The position numbers and the translations under genes were made by a program. Below the pieces are notes generated by a model, which worked only from the letters and a program-made list of their open reading frames with translations, was not told where the DNA came from and did no database searches. Shown here one piece after another: positions 37,330 through 46,783 of a DNA stretch of 64,000 bases (position 1 is its first letter; every line of letters starts with the position of its first letter). The DNA is from Burkholderiaceae bacterium (GTDB taxonomy: Bacteria > Pseudomonadota > Gammaproteobacteria > Burkholderiales > Burkholderiaceae_C), in contig JACKLM010000002.1 in the NCBI GenBank assembly GCA_024235895.1, positions 310,001 through 374,000 of the forward strand, given 5' to 3'.

Positions 37330-37431
37330 TCAACGCGACACGCTACGGCAGGCGTCGTAAGCCCGGTGTGTACCAGTTCCACCATCTTCACGCACCGGGC
37401 TTGCGCCGCCTGCCTCCGCGTGCGCGTTACC
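37330..37431. repeat. Long foldback repeat downstream of higBA
   Basis: Arms 37347-37368 and 37393-37414 pair at 20 of 22 positions around a 24-nt loop. The pairing continues outward with AACGCG/CGCGTT and CACGC/GCGTG, so the foldback spans about 100 bp. Read as protein, the segment from 37311 gives RPNPSVNATRYGRRRKPG, a peptide I recall from many short mis-annotated ORFs in Burkholderiales; this points to a dispersed repeat and not a gene. No transposase is attached. Confidence 0.75.
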
Positions 37432-37447
37432 TCGCGATCCGCGGGTC

Positions 37448-37468
37448 AGGTCTTAAATCGAAAGACCT
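37448..37468. repeat. Small hairpin after the foldback repeat
   Basis: AGGTCTT (37448-37454) and AAGACCT (37462-37468) with a 7-nt loop. There is no T-run, so termination is doubtful. The rest of the gap 37469-37632 before the hydrolase shows nothing else recognisable. Confidence 0.4.
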
Positions 37469-37632
37469 TGCGATTCAAGAGCCTCTGCACCAAGCGATAG
37501 GAGGACCAGGTCTCAGACGCGCGGGTCGGGTCCAGTCTGAACTCGAAACCCGATCGTGGCTGCCCGGCCTGGAACGACCGCCGCAAGGGTCCGATACTCC
37601 TTTGCCCGTAGATCCGCGCGCAGGAGGCCGCC

Positions 37633-38370
37633 ATGGATCCGTTCAACAAGTCTGTTCTGGTCGCGGTGACCGCATCGGCTCGTGCAAGCTTGCTCGCACT
37701 GCTCGTCCTGTGCGTCGGGCTGCCGATCCCTGCAGCTTCCGGCACGCTGCTGTCGACGGCGCCCGAAAGGCCCGATCCGGGCGCCGTCTACCTCTTCTAC
37801 ATGCACGGCAGAGGCGTCGATGACGGGAACCGGGGTAGCGCCGAGAACAACCAGCGGGCGGTCCAGGCCCTGAGCAAGCGGGACTTCGTCGTGGTCAGCG
37901 AGCAGCGACGTTCCGGTGTGCGCTGGAAGTTCCCCGACGATCATGAGGCCTACGCGCGCCGGGTCGTCGCCGAAGTCGAGCGGCTGCTGGAAGCAGGGGT
38001 GCCGGCGAAGAATATCCTCGTCTCGGGCTACTCACGCGGCGGCATGCTCACGTTGATCGCCTCTGCGCTGCTCGACCGTACCGATCTGCGCTACGTCGTC
38101 ATCGCAGGCTGCCTGTCGGAGACCGGCCAGTACAAGGACGCTCTACCCGTCTTCGGCGAGCGATACGCGCCCCGCTTGCGGGGGCGGTTTCTCTCGCTTC
38201 GCGATGCCGGCGACGCGGATTTCGGCTCCTGCGCACCGCTCTTCGGCAAGGCCACGCCGGCGCCGGCGTTCGACGAGGTGACCTTGTCCACGGGGCGCGG
38301 GCACGCTGCCTTCGCAGGCGATGAGATCGACTGGATCCAGCCGATCGTCGACTGGGTGCACGGCAAGTGA
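37633..38370 (+). CDS. Secreted alpha/beta hydrolase
   Basis: 245 aa. An N-terminal hydrophobic signal (about residues 8-36, ending PAASG) implies export. The alpha/beta-hydrolase nucleophile elbow is GYSRGG with Ser134; the likely catalytic His is His224 (GRGHAAF), and an Asp in LRDAGDADFG may complete the triad. AGGAGG lies 5 nt before the ATG. It stands alone between the toxin-antitoxin repeats and a MaoC gene. Resembles dienelactone-hydrolase-like or esterase proteins; the substrate is unknown. Confidence 0.82.
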   Translation: MDPFNKSVLVAVTASARASLLALLVLCVGLPIPAASGTLLSTAPERPDPGAVYLFYMHGRGVDDGNRGSAENNQRAVQALSKRDFVVVSEQRRSGVRWKFPDDHEAYARRVVAEVERLLEAGVPAKNILVSGYSRGGMLTLIASALLDRTDLRYVVIAGCLSETGQYKDALPVFGERYAPRLRGRFLSLRDAGDADFGSCAPLFGKATPAPAFDEVTLSTGRGHAAFAGDEIDWIQPIVDWVHGK

Positions 38371-38576
38371 CGCAGCGAGAATGCGAGGCAGCAGACCCGT
38401 TGTGTCGTGTCGCCGGCCTGCCGGATTCAGACTCGGTGATCGGCATCGACGCGCACAGCCTCAGGGGCCCGGGACTCGCCTCGCAAGACGGCGCCGGCTG
38501 CCAGATCCTGGGGCCGAGCGCTGATCGATGAGCGCCGACCTCGGAACGACGGCAGGGTCGCGGGGCAGCGCCCCCG

Positions 38577-39515
38577 TCACCCGCTGCCCACCGCCTGCGC
38601 CTGCATCGCCACCGCGCCGTCGGGCAGCAACGCCCGAAGCTCGACGACCAGCGCCCCGCCGGCATCATGGCCGGCCGCGTGCGCGGTCAGCGTCAGCATC
38701 GCGCCGCGCAGCACCGGCCGCAGCGCGCGGTAGCGGAATCGCGCCAGCGGCACGCCGAGCGCCTGCCCGGCGAGCGCCGCGAGCTGGATCGCGATCAGTG
38801 GGCCGTGCACGACGAGGTCGGCGTAGCCCTCGACCTGTCGGCAGTAGTCGGCGTCGTAGTGGATGCGGTGGCCGTTGAAGGTCAGCGCCGAGTAGCGAAA
38901 GAGCTGCGTCGCGTCGGGGGTCCAGGCATGATGCAAGACCGGCGCCGCATCGCCGCCCGCGCCGGCGCCATCTGCGATGTCAACCGCGTGGGCACCGCCG
39001 GCACGGTCGGCCCGCGCAGCCTGCGCCAGCGCGCCGGTGCGCGACGCCTGGGCAGCGGATGCCTCCCGGTAGACGATATCGTGCGTCTCGCGCAGCGCGC
39101 GCCGCCCTGCCGCGTGGACCTCGTGCAGCACGGTGACGAAGACCAGCTCGCCGCTGCGCCCGCGCTTGTGCTCGACCGCGGCCACGGTGGACCGTTTCTC
39201 GATCGCGGCACCGAGCGGAATCGGGGCGTCGAAGTCGACTGTGCCGCCGGCCCACATGCGGTTCGGCAGCGGCACCGGCGGCAGGAAGCCGCCGCGCGCC
39301 GGGTGACCGTCGCGCCCGAGCTCGCCGGGCGGCCGCGCGTCGAGGAAGTAGATCCAGTGCCACAGCGGCGGCAACGCATCGCCGTCGGCCAGCGGCGGGC
39401 CGGGGCGGTCGACGGTGGCGGCCATCAGCCGCGCGTGGCGCAGCGCGGCGATGTCGGCCTCGCGCTGCTCACGGCCGACCCAGCGCCGCAGGTGGTCGAG
39501 GTCGATGGTGTTCAC
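38577..39515 (-). CDS. MaoC/FAS1-like acyl-CoA hydratase
   Basis: 312 aa from a GTG at 39515. The N-terminal hot-dog half (LPPLWHWIYFLDARPPGELGRDGHP, FLPPVPLPNRMWAGG) and the C-terminal MaoC half with the hydratase motif FNGHRIHYDADYC are the layout of mesaconyl-C4-CoA or itaconyl-CoA hydratase-type enzymes. Downstream of the acyl-CoA dehydrogenase, SDR and thiolase genes on the same strand, so it probably acts in acyl-CoA breakdown; substrate unassigned. The preceding 206 nt (38371-38576) hold no gene. Confidence 0.85.
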   Translation of the reverse strand: MNTIDLDHLRRWVGREQREADIAALRHARLMAATVDRPGPPLADGDALPPLWHWIYFLDARPPGELGRDGHPARGGFLPPVPLPNRMWAGGTVDFDAPIPLGAAIEKRSTVAAVEHKRGRSGELVFVTVLHEVHAAGRRALRETHDIVYREASAAQASRTGALAQAARADRAGGAHAVDIADGAGAGGDAAPVLHHAWTPDATQLFRYSALTFNGHRIHYDADYCRQVEGYADLVVHGPLIAIQLAALAGQALGVPLARFRYRALRPVLRGAMLTLTAHAAGHDAGGALVVELRALLPDGAVAMQAQAVGSG

Positions 39516-39654
39516 TGGACGACCCTGCGCGCTGCACGCTGCGGGATGCGCGCTGGGGAGCGGCCCGGCGCGCCCATGGTCACGCCCGCGCGCCGTCGGG
39601 AACGCCGCCGCGCGTGGCGCGGCGCAGGGTGCCACACGCCCGGCGCCGCCGCAT

Positions 39655-41077
39655 TCATGCCGGCGCCTCCAGTGCCTCGCGCAACGCCAGCCGGGCAGGC
39701 TCGGCGGCCGCCTCGGGGCCCGCGAGGTCGACGCTCGCGAATCCCGCCCCCCCGTCGCGCGCCAGCGCGCGCCACGCGCCGCGGCGCTCGTCCAGCCGCG
39801 CACCGCAGGCCGAAGCGGCGGACGAACCCGCCCTCGTCGGCCAGCAGCAGCGGCGCGGCCGTGGGGGCGGCACGGCGCAGCGCGGTGAGCAGCCGCGCGT
39901 GCACGTCGGGCTCGGGCGTGGCGGCGAGGTCGACGAGGACGATCGCGCGCGCCCCCGCCGGCGGCGCCGGCGGCGACTCCTCGTCGCCATAGGCCAGCAC
40001 CGGCGCGACCTGCAGCGGCAGCGACTCGCCCCAGGCGCCGGCCAGCAGGCCTTGCAGGCCGAGCACCGCCTGCGGCTCGGGCGGCGCCGCGTGCGGCAGC
40101 ACCCAGGCCGCACGCGGCACGGCGGCCTGCTGCAGCCGCTCGAAGTAGGGCGTCGACAGGTCCAGCGGCAGGTGGCGCGCCTGCCAGCTCGCGCGCAGCG
40201 CGGCGTAGCCCGCCAGCGCGAGCCGCGGCAGCACGACGACGAGCACGATCTGCGCCGCCATCCACAGCAGCCAGGGCGCAGCGCTGGCGCTGGCCGCTTG
40301 CATCGGCGTCACGCGCAGCGCGGCGAAGCCGGCCGCGTCGGGGGGCGCCGTGCCGGCAAGTGTCGACAGCAGCGCGAACGCCGGCGCCAGCGCCGCGGCG
40401 AGGGCGGCGTGCACGGTCGACGAGTCCAGCAGCGTCGTCGCCCAGCCGGCGCGGTAGTCCAGCACCAGCCCGCGCAGCAGCAGCCCGCCGACCAGCCCGA
40501 TCCCGCTGCCGGCCGCCGCCAGGTGCAGCAGCAGCGCGGCGCGCGATGCGTTCAGCGGCGCCGCGACGCCGGCCCAGCGCGCGCCGAACCCCGCCAGCAC
40601 GCTGTCGCGCCCGGCGCGGCGCGCCCAGCGCTGCAGCGCCGCGCCGATCATGCGCCGCAACGGCCCCGGGCCGCCGCCGCGCAGCAGCGACACCGCGAGC
40701 CACAGGTAGACCGCGAGGTTCCACGCCAGCAGGCCCCAGAACAGGGGCGACAGCAGGTTGAAGTAGTCGCCCGCGACCAGCGTGTCCGACAGCAGCCCGA
40801 GCAGCGCACCGGCCAGCAGGGCGATGCCGGCGGCCGAGGCGCCCGAGGTGGGCCGCGAGACGACGCGCCGCACCGTCTCGTCGCGCGGCGCGAGCCGCTG
40901 CATCGCCAGCCGTGCGCGCTCGACGACGAAGCGCTCGCGCGGCGCCTCGTCGCCGAGCGACTGCTGCGCCGCGCGCGTGGCCCAGCGCCGGTCGTCGGCA
41001 GTCCACTGCGGGTGGCCGTCGGGCATGCTCTCGAAGGCCTGCAGCAGCAGAACCTGGCGCGCCTGCTGTTCGTTCAT
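39655..41077 (-). pseudogene. DUF2868 membrane protein, frameshifted near 39810
   Basis: From the ATG at 41077 (MNEQQARQVLLLQAFESMPDGHPQWTADD is split across the normal DUF2868 N-terminus) the frame encodes three hydrophobic regions and a cytosolic C-domain. After LLLADEGGFVRRFG, near residue 423, the conserved continuation ARLDERRGAWRALARDGG and FASVDLAGPEAAAEPARLALREALEAPA appears in another frame, ending at 39655. One extra base around 39810 (in TTCGGCC on the minus strand) explains it. As read, the first frame continues with low-complexity Arg/Gly sequence to 39512. Either a real inactivating mutation or an assembly error. DUF2868 normally pairs with DUF3482. Confidence 0.7.
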
Positions 41078-41149
41078 GGCGGCATTGTGGCGCCAGCGGT
41101 CGCGCGCGCCGCGGTCGGGGCCCGCTCGTCGATCAGCCGGGCCGGTCGA

Positions 41150-42280
41150 TCAGCCCAGCGCCCGCCCGATCAGGATCTTCTGCACCTCCGACGTGCCCTC
41201 GTAGATCTGGCACACGCGAACGTCGCGGTAGAGGCGCTCGACCGGGAAGTCGTTGACATAGCCGTAGCCGCCATGGACCTGGATCGCGTCGGAGCACACG
41301 CGCTCGGCCATCTCGCTGGCGAACAGCTTGGCCATCGCCGCCTCCTTCAGGCAGGGCTGGCCGGCATCCTTGAGCGCCGCGGCGTGCCAGATCATCTGCC
41401 GCGCGACCTCGATGCGGGTGGCCATCTCGGCGAGCTTGAACTGCACCGCCTGGTGCTGGAAGATCGGCTGGCCGAAGGCGCTGCGGTCCTTCGCGTAGGC
41501 GAGCGCCGCATCGAAGGCCGCGCGCGCCATGCCGACCGCCTGGCTGGCGATGCCGATGCGCCCGCCCTCCAGCCCCGACAGCGCGATCTTCAGCCCCTGC
41601 CCCTCGTCGCCGATCCGGTTCTCGGCCGGGACGCGGCAGCCGTCGAAGCGGATCTGCGCCGTGTCGCTGGCGTGCTGGCCCATCTTGTCCTCGAGCCGCG
41701 CGACGACATAGCCCGGGGTGTCGGTGGGGACGAGGAAGGCGCTGATGCCGCGTTTGCCGGCGGCCTTGTCGGTCACCGCCATCACGATCGCGACATCGCC
41801 GTTCTTGCCGCTGGTGATGAACTGCTTGACGCCGTCGAGCACATAGTGGTCGCCGTCGCGCCGTGCCGTGGTCTTCAGCCCGCCGGCCTCCGAGCCGACA
41901 TGCGGCTCGGTCAGGCAGAAGGCGCCGAGCATGTCGCCGCGCGCCAGCGGCTTGAGGAAGCGATCCTTCTGCGCATCGCTGCCGAACGCCATCACGATCG
42001 AGCACACCGGGCAGTTGTTGACGCTGACGACCGTGCTGGTGGCGCCGTCGCCGGCGGCGATCTCCTCGATGATCAGCGCCAGCGCCAGGTAGTCCAGCCC
42101 GGCGCCGTCCCACTCGGCGGGCACCGCGACGCCGTAGCAGCCGAGCTCGGCCAGGCCGCGCAGCTCGGCGACCGGGAAGTGGTGCGTGCGGTCCCAGGCG
42201 GCCGACTGCGGCGCGATCACGTCCTGCACGTAGGCGCGCACCGCATCCTGTACCGCGCGATGGTCTTCGGACAGCAGCAT
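41150..42280 (-). CDS. Acyl-CoA dehydrogenase (short/branched-chain type)
   Basis: FAD-dependent dehydrogenase, 376 aa. Motifs: FCLTEPHVGSEAGGLKTTA (FAD/substrate), FITSGKNGDVAIVMAV, and the C-terminal QIYEGTSEVQKILIGRALG, in which Glu is the catalytic base of short-chain acyl-CoA dehydrogenases. Follows the SDR and thiolase genes on the same strand with a 55-nt gap. The substrate is probably a short or branched acyl-CoA; electrons would go to ETF, not encoded here. Confidence 0.93.
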   Translation of the reverse strand: MLLSEDHRAVQDAVRAYVQDVIAPQSAAWDRTHHFPVAELRGLAELGCYGVAVPAEWDGAGLDYLALALIIEEIAAGDGATSTVVSVNNCPVCSIVMAFGSDAQKDRFLKPLARGDMLGAFCLTEPHVGSEAGGLKTTARRDGDHYVLDGVKQFITSGKNGDVAIVMAVTDKAAGKRGISAFLVPTDTPGYVVARLEDKMGQHASDTAQIRFDGCRVPAENRIGDEGQGLKIALSGLEGGRIGIASQAVGMARAAFDAALAYAKDRSAFGQPIFQHQAVQFKLAEMATRIEVARQMIWHAAALKDAGQPCLKEAAMAKLFASEMAERVCSDAIQVHGGYGYVNDFPVERLYRDVRVCQIYEGTSEVQKILIGRALG

Positions 42281-42335
42281 GGTCGGGGTCTCCTTCGTTT
42301 CACGGCGCGGCGGGCGGCCGCGCGCCGCGGCCGGC

Positions 42336-43001
<666 letters not shown>

Positions 43002-43026
43002 GCGGCCGCGCACGGCATCGCGCCGT

Positions 43027-44205
43027 TCAGCACATCTCGACCGCGAGCGCCGTCGCCTCGCCGCCGCCGATGCATAGCGCCGCCACCCCGCGCTGCCTGC
43101 CCTGCTTGCGCAGCGCCCCCAGCAGCGTGACGACGATGCGCGCGCCGCTGGCACCGATCGGGTGGCCGAGCGCGCAGGCGCCGCCGTGCACGTTGACCAC
43201 CTCGTGCGGCAGCTCCAGCTCGTGCATCGCCGCCATCGTGACCGCGGCGAAGGCCTCGTTGACCTCCCACAGGTCGACCTGCGACTTGCTCCAGCCGGCC
43301 TTCTTCAGCGCCTTGTCGATGGCGCCGATCGGCGCCGTCGTGAACCACTCGGGCGCCTGCGCGTGCACCGCATGGCTGGCGATGCGCGCGATCGGCGTGG
43401 CACCCAGCCGCTGCGCCGTACTCTGGCGCATCAGCACCAGCGCGGCGGCGCCGTCGGAGATGCTGCTGGCATTCGCCGCCGTGATCGTGCCGTCCTTCTT
43501 GAACGCGGGCTTAAGCCCGGCGATCTTGTCGAGCCTGGCCTTGAACGGCTGCTCGTCGCGCGTGACCGTCGCCGGCGCGCCCTTGCCCGGCAGCGCCACC
43601 GGCGCGATCTCCCAGCCGAAGCTGCCGTCCTCGTTGGCCTGCTTGCTGCGCGTGGTCGACGCGATCGCGAACGCGTCCTGCGCCTCGCGCGTGAAGCCGT
43701 AGCTGGCGACACAGGTCTCGGCGAAGACCCCCATCGCCTTGCCGCGCTCGTAGGCGTCCTCCAGCCCGTCCATCGCCATGTGGTCGAAGAGCTGCGTGGC
43801 GCCGTACTTGACGCCCTTGCGCGCGAAGACCAGGTGCGGCGCGCCGGTCATGCTCTCCATGCCGCCGGCGACCATCACCTCGGCGCTGCCGGCGGCGAGC
43901 ATGTCGTGGGCGAACATCATCGCCCGCATGCCCGAGCCGCACATCTTCGACAGCGTCACCGCGCCGGTGGCGTCGGGCAGCCCGGCCGCGCGCATCGCCT
44001 GGCGCGCCGGCGCCTGGCCCTGGCCGGCCATCAGGCAGTTGCCCATCAGCACCTCGTCGACGGTGTCGCCGGCGACGCCGGCGCGCCCGACCGCAGCCCG
44101 GATCGCGACCGCGCCGAGTTCCCAGGCGGCCAGGTTGGCGAAGTCGCCGAGCAGCCCCCCGATCGGGGTGCGGGCGGCGGAGACGATGACGACGGGGTCG
44201 CTCAT
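43027..44205 (-). CDS. Acetyl-CoA C-acyltransferase (thiolase)
   Basis: 392 aa, typical degradative or biosynthetic thiolase length. Cys89 in LSKMCGSGM is the nucleophile; NEAFAAVTM, GGACALGHPIGASG (His) and CIGGGEA (second Cys) complete the site. Close to AtoB/PhaA-type acetoacetyl-CoA thiolases. Acetoacetate from leucine degradation would need such an activity after activation. Follows aceK on the same strand, 35 nt away. Confidence 0.94.
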   Translation of the reverse strand: MSDPVVIVSAARTPIGGLLGDFANLAAWELGAVAIRAAVGRAGVAGDTVDEVLMGNCLMAGQGQAPARQAMRAAGLPDATGAVTLSKMCGSGMRAMMFAHDMLAAGSAEVMVAGGMESMTGAPHLVFARKGVKYGATQLFDHMAMDGLEDAYERGKAMGVFAETCVASYGFTREAQDAFAIASTTRSKQANEDGSFGWEIAPVALPGKGAPATVTRDEQPFKARLDKIAGLKPAFKKDGTITAANASSISDGAAALVLMRQSTAQRLGATPIARIASHAVHAQAPEWFTTAPIGAIDKALKKAGWSKSQVDLWEVNEAFAAVTMAAMHELELPHEVVNVHGGACALGHPIGASGARIVVTLLGALRKQGRQRGVAALCIGGGEATALAVEMC

Positions 44206-44240
44206 GAGGCTTCTCCTGGGTTCGGGGGCGTGGCGGGCGG

Positions 44241-46109
44241 TCAGGCCGCCTTCTGCTCGGCGGGCTCGGCACGCACGGACTCGTCGTCCGGCAGCGCGGG
44301 ATCGAGCTGGAGCGCGGCGCCACGAGCGGCCGCACGGCGGCGCACGGCGAAGCGCCGCGAGGGTTCGTAGGGGAACACGTCGTGCACGTGGCCGGCCAGG
44401 ATGCGCGCCTTGTGGCCCTGCCAGAACGCGGGGTCGAGCAGGTCGGCGTGGTGCGCCATGAAGACCTCGCGCACCGACGGGTCACCGAGCAGGAAGGGGC
44501 CGAAGGTCTCGGGGAAGACATCCTTCGGGCCGACCGCATACCAGATCTCGCCCGACATCTCCTCCTCCTCGTTGCGCGGCTCGGGCACGCGGCGGAAGTT
44601 GCAGTCGGTGACGTACTCGATCTCGTCGTAGTCGTAGAAGACGACCTTGCCGTGGCGCGTGATGCCGAAGTTCTTCCACAGCATGTCGCCGGGGAAGATG
44701 TTCGCCGCCACCAGGTCCTTGATCGCGTTGCCGTACTCGACCACGGCGCGCCCCATCTGCTCGGGCGCGGCCTCGTGCAGGTAGATGTTCAGCGGGATCA
44801 TCCGCCGCTCGATGTAGACGTGCTTGATGATGACCTCGGTGCGGCCGTCGCCGTCGCGGTCCGAGATCTCGAGCACGCTCGGACAGAACGTCCGAAGCTC
44901 CTCGATCAGCTCGTCCTCGAAGCGCTCGCGCGGGAACGCGACCACGCTGTACTCCAGCGTGTCGGCCATGCGGCCGACCCGGTCGTGGGTCTTGACCAGG
45001 TAGTACTTGCCCTGGATCTGCTCGCGCGACGTGTCCTTCTGCGGCGGGTAGTAGTCCTTGATGACCTTGAAGACGTAGGGGAAGCTAGGCAGGTCGAACA
45101 CCAGCATCACCATGCCCTTGATGCCCGGCGCGATGCGGAACTTGTCGGTGCTGTGCTGCAGGTGGTACAGGAAGTCGCGGTAGAAGCTGTTCTTGCCCTG
45201 CTTCTGCAGGCCCAGCGCGCTGTACAGCTCGGCGCGCGGCTTGCGCGGCATCAGCGTGCGCAGGAACGCCACGTAGGCGCTGGGCACCTCCATGTGAACC
45301 ATGAAGTAGGCGCGCGCGTAGCTGAACAGCATCAGCAGGTCGTCCTCGCCGTGCAGCACGGTGTCGATGACGAGGCCGCGCCCGCCGCCGCCGTGCAGGA
45401 TCGGCAGCGCGAACGGTGTCTCCTGGAAGCCGTTGATGATCTTGCCGACGACGTAGGCGCCCTTGTTGCGGAAGAACAGCCCGGACAGGACCTGGATCTG
45501 GAAGTTGGCGCGCGGCCGGAATTCGCCCGCCACCCGCGCGAGCTCGGCGGTGACGTCGTCGATGTCGCGCTGCAGATCCTCGAACGGCAACTGCAGGTCG
45601 AAGTCGCGGATCAGCGCCAGCCAGCACTCGCGCCAGCCCGCCTCGTGCGGGTAGTAGGCGCGGTAGGTCGGCCGCGTGGGGTCGTCGCTCTCGATGTACT
45701 CGGTGGCCACCGCCGGGCGCACGAAGATGAAGTCGTTCTGGAAGTAGTTGCGGTGCAGGATCTTGGTCGTGACCGAGTTGAAGAAGGTCTCGGCGAGCTC
45801 GGGCTGCTTGTGGTCGATCAGCAGCCCGATGTAGTGCAGCTTGACCTGCTGCCAAATTTCCATCGGCAGGCTGCCAGCCGCGAACTCGCGCTGCAGCCGC
45901 TCGGCCGCCTCGTCGACGCGCTTGTCGTAGAAGGCGATGCGCTCGCGCTGCGCGAGCTGCTGGCCGTGCCAGTCGGCGCGCTCGAAGCGCGCCTTGGCCT
46001 CGAGGTTGGTCTGGCTGAACAGCCGGTAGTGGCGGTCGAAGCCCTCGATCAGCGCGCGCGCGATCGCGAACGCGCGGCTGTCGGTCAGGCGGTGGGGAAA
46101 CATCGGCAT
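44241..46109 (-). CDS. aceK: Isocitrate dehydrogenase kinase/phosphatase
   Basis: Bifunctional enzyme that phosphorylates or dephosphorylates isocitrate dehydrogenase and thereby diverts carbon to the glyoxylate shunt during growth on acetate or acetyl-CoA precursors. 622 aa. The unusual P-loop APGIKGMVMLVF and the kinase-like segments VIKDYYPPQK, VKTHDRVGRMADT, ANIFPGDMLWKNFGI and FYDYDEIEY are diagnostic. A second possible ATG lies two codons in. Lies 1 nt after the carbonic anhydrase stop. aceA and aceB are not in the window. Confidence 0.97.
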   Translation of the reverse strand: MPMFPHRLTDSRAFAIARALIEGFDRHYRLFSQTNLEAKARFERADWHGQQLAQRERIAFYDKRVDEAAERLQREFAAGSLPMEIWQQVKLHYIGLLIDHKQPELAETFFNSVTTKILHRNYFQNDFIFVRPAVATEYIESDDPTRPTYRAYYPHEAGWRECWLALIRDFDLQLPFEDLQRDIDDVTAELARVAGEFRPRANFQIQVLSGLFFRNKGAYVVGKIINGFQETPFALPILHGGGGRGLVIDTVLHGEDDLLMLFSYARAYFMVHMEVPSAYVAFLRTLMPRKPRAELYSALGLQKQGKNSFYRDFLYHLQHSTDKFRIAPGIKGMVMLVFDLPSFPYVFKVIKDYYPPQKDTSREQIQGKYYLVKTHDRVGRMADTLEYSVVAFPRERFEDELIEELRTFCPSVLEISDRDGDGRTEVIIKHVYIERRMIPLNIYLHEAAPEQMGRAVVEYGNAIKDLVAANIFPGDMLWKNFGITRHGKVVFYDYDEIEYVTDCNFRRVPEPRNEEEEMSGEIWYAVGPKDVFPETFGPFLLGDPSVREVFMAHHADLLDPAFWQGHKARILAGHVHDVFPYEPSRRFAVRRRAAARGAALQLDPALPDDESVRAEPAEQKAA

Positions 46110-46110
46110 G

Positions 46111-46776
46111 TCATTCGCCCGGTCCGGTCACGCCCGGCGCGCGCGGGTAGCGCTTGATCGCCGCGGCGAACACCTGCACGACCGTCTCCGGCCGGTCCAT
46201 GGTGCACTGCAAATCCTTCAGCAGGCCGTCGCTCAGCCCGTAGATCCAGCCGTGCACGGAAAGCGACTGGCCGCGCGCCCACGCATCCTGCACGATCGTC
46301 GATTGCGCGACGTTGCCGACCTGCTCGATCACGTTCATCTCGCACAGCGTATCTTCCATCCGTTCGGGGGTGAGATGGTCGAGCCGGCCGCGGTGGCGCA
46401 TGCGCACGTCGTGCACGTGGCGCAACCAGTTGTCGGCCAATCCCACGCGCAGCCCGCGGGCGGCCGCGCGCACGCCGGCGCAGCCGTAGTGGCCGACGAC
46501 GAAGATATGCTCCACCCGCAGGTGCTCGACCGCGAACTGGATCGTCGACAGCGCGTTGAGGTCCGACGGCACGACGATGTTGGCGACGTTGCGGTGGACG
46601 AACACCTCGCCCGGGTCCAGGCCCGAGATCTCGCTGGCCGGCACGCGGCTGTCGGCGCATCCGATCCACATGTAGCGCGGGTTCTGCTGCTGTGCCAGGC
46701 GGGTGAAGAAGCCCGGATCGCGCTCCTCGATGGCCGAGGCCCACGCACGGTTGTTGCTCAGCAGGCGGTGCGGCAT
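46111..46776 (-). CDS. can: Beta-class carbonic anhydrase
   Basis: 221-aa zinc enzyme interconverting CO2 and bicarbonate. Zinc ligands Cys40, His96 and Cys99 with the Asp42-Arg44 dyad (GCADSRVPASE; GHYGCAGV), plus the HRNVANIV motif. GAGGT lies 5 nt before the ATG at 46776. It lies 7 nt after liuA in the same operon. Bicarbonate supply to the biotin-dependent carboxylase LiuBD is a plausible reason for the linkage, but this is inference. Confidence 0.95.
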   Translation of the reverse strand: MPHRLLSNNRAWASAIEERDPGFFTRLAQQQNPRYMWIGCADSRVPASEISGLDPGEVFVHRNVANIVVPSDLNALSTIQFAVEHLRVEHIFVVGHYGCAGVRAAARGLRVGLADNWLRHVHDVRMRHRGRLDHLTPERMEDTLCEMNVIEQVGNVAQSTIVQDAWARGQSLSVHGWIYGLSDGLLKDLQCTMDRPETVVQVFAAAIKRYPRAPGVTGPGE

Positions 46777-46783
46777 GACGACC

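Noticed and set aside
37320..37440. Classical integron attC site
   Set aside because: The foldback fits the general shape, but the conserved RYYYAAC/GTTRRRY ends are not present and no integrase is in the window, so only the repeat is claimed.
37311..37823. Possible 170-codon gene starting MRPNPSVNATRYG
   Set aside because: The first part is the foldback repeat and the remainder runs out of phase into the hydrolase gene; better treated as a repeat.
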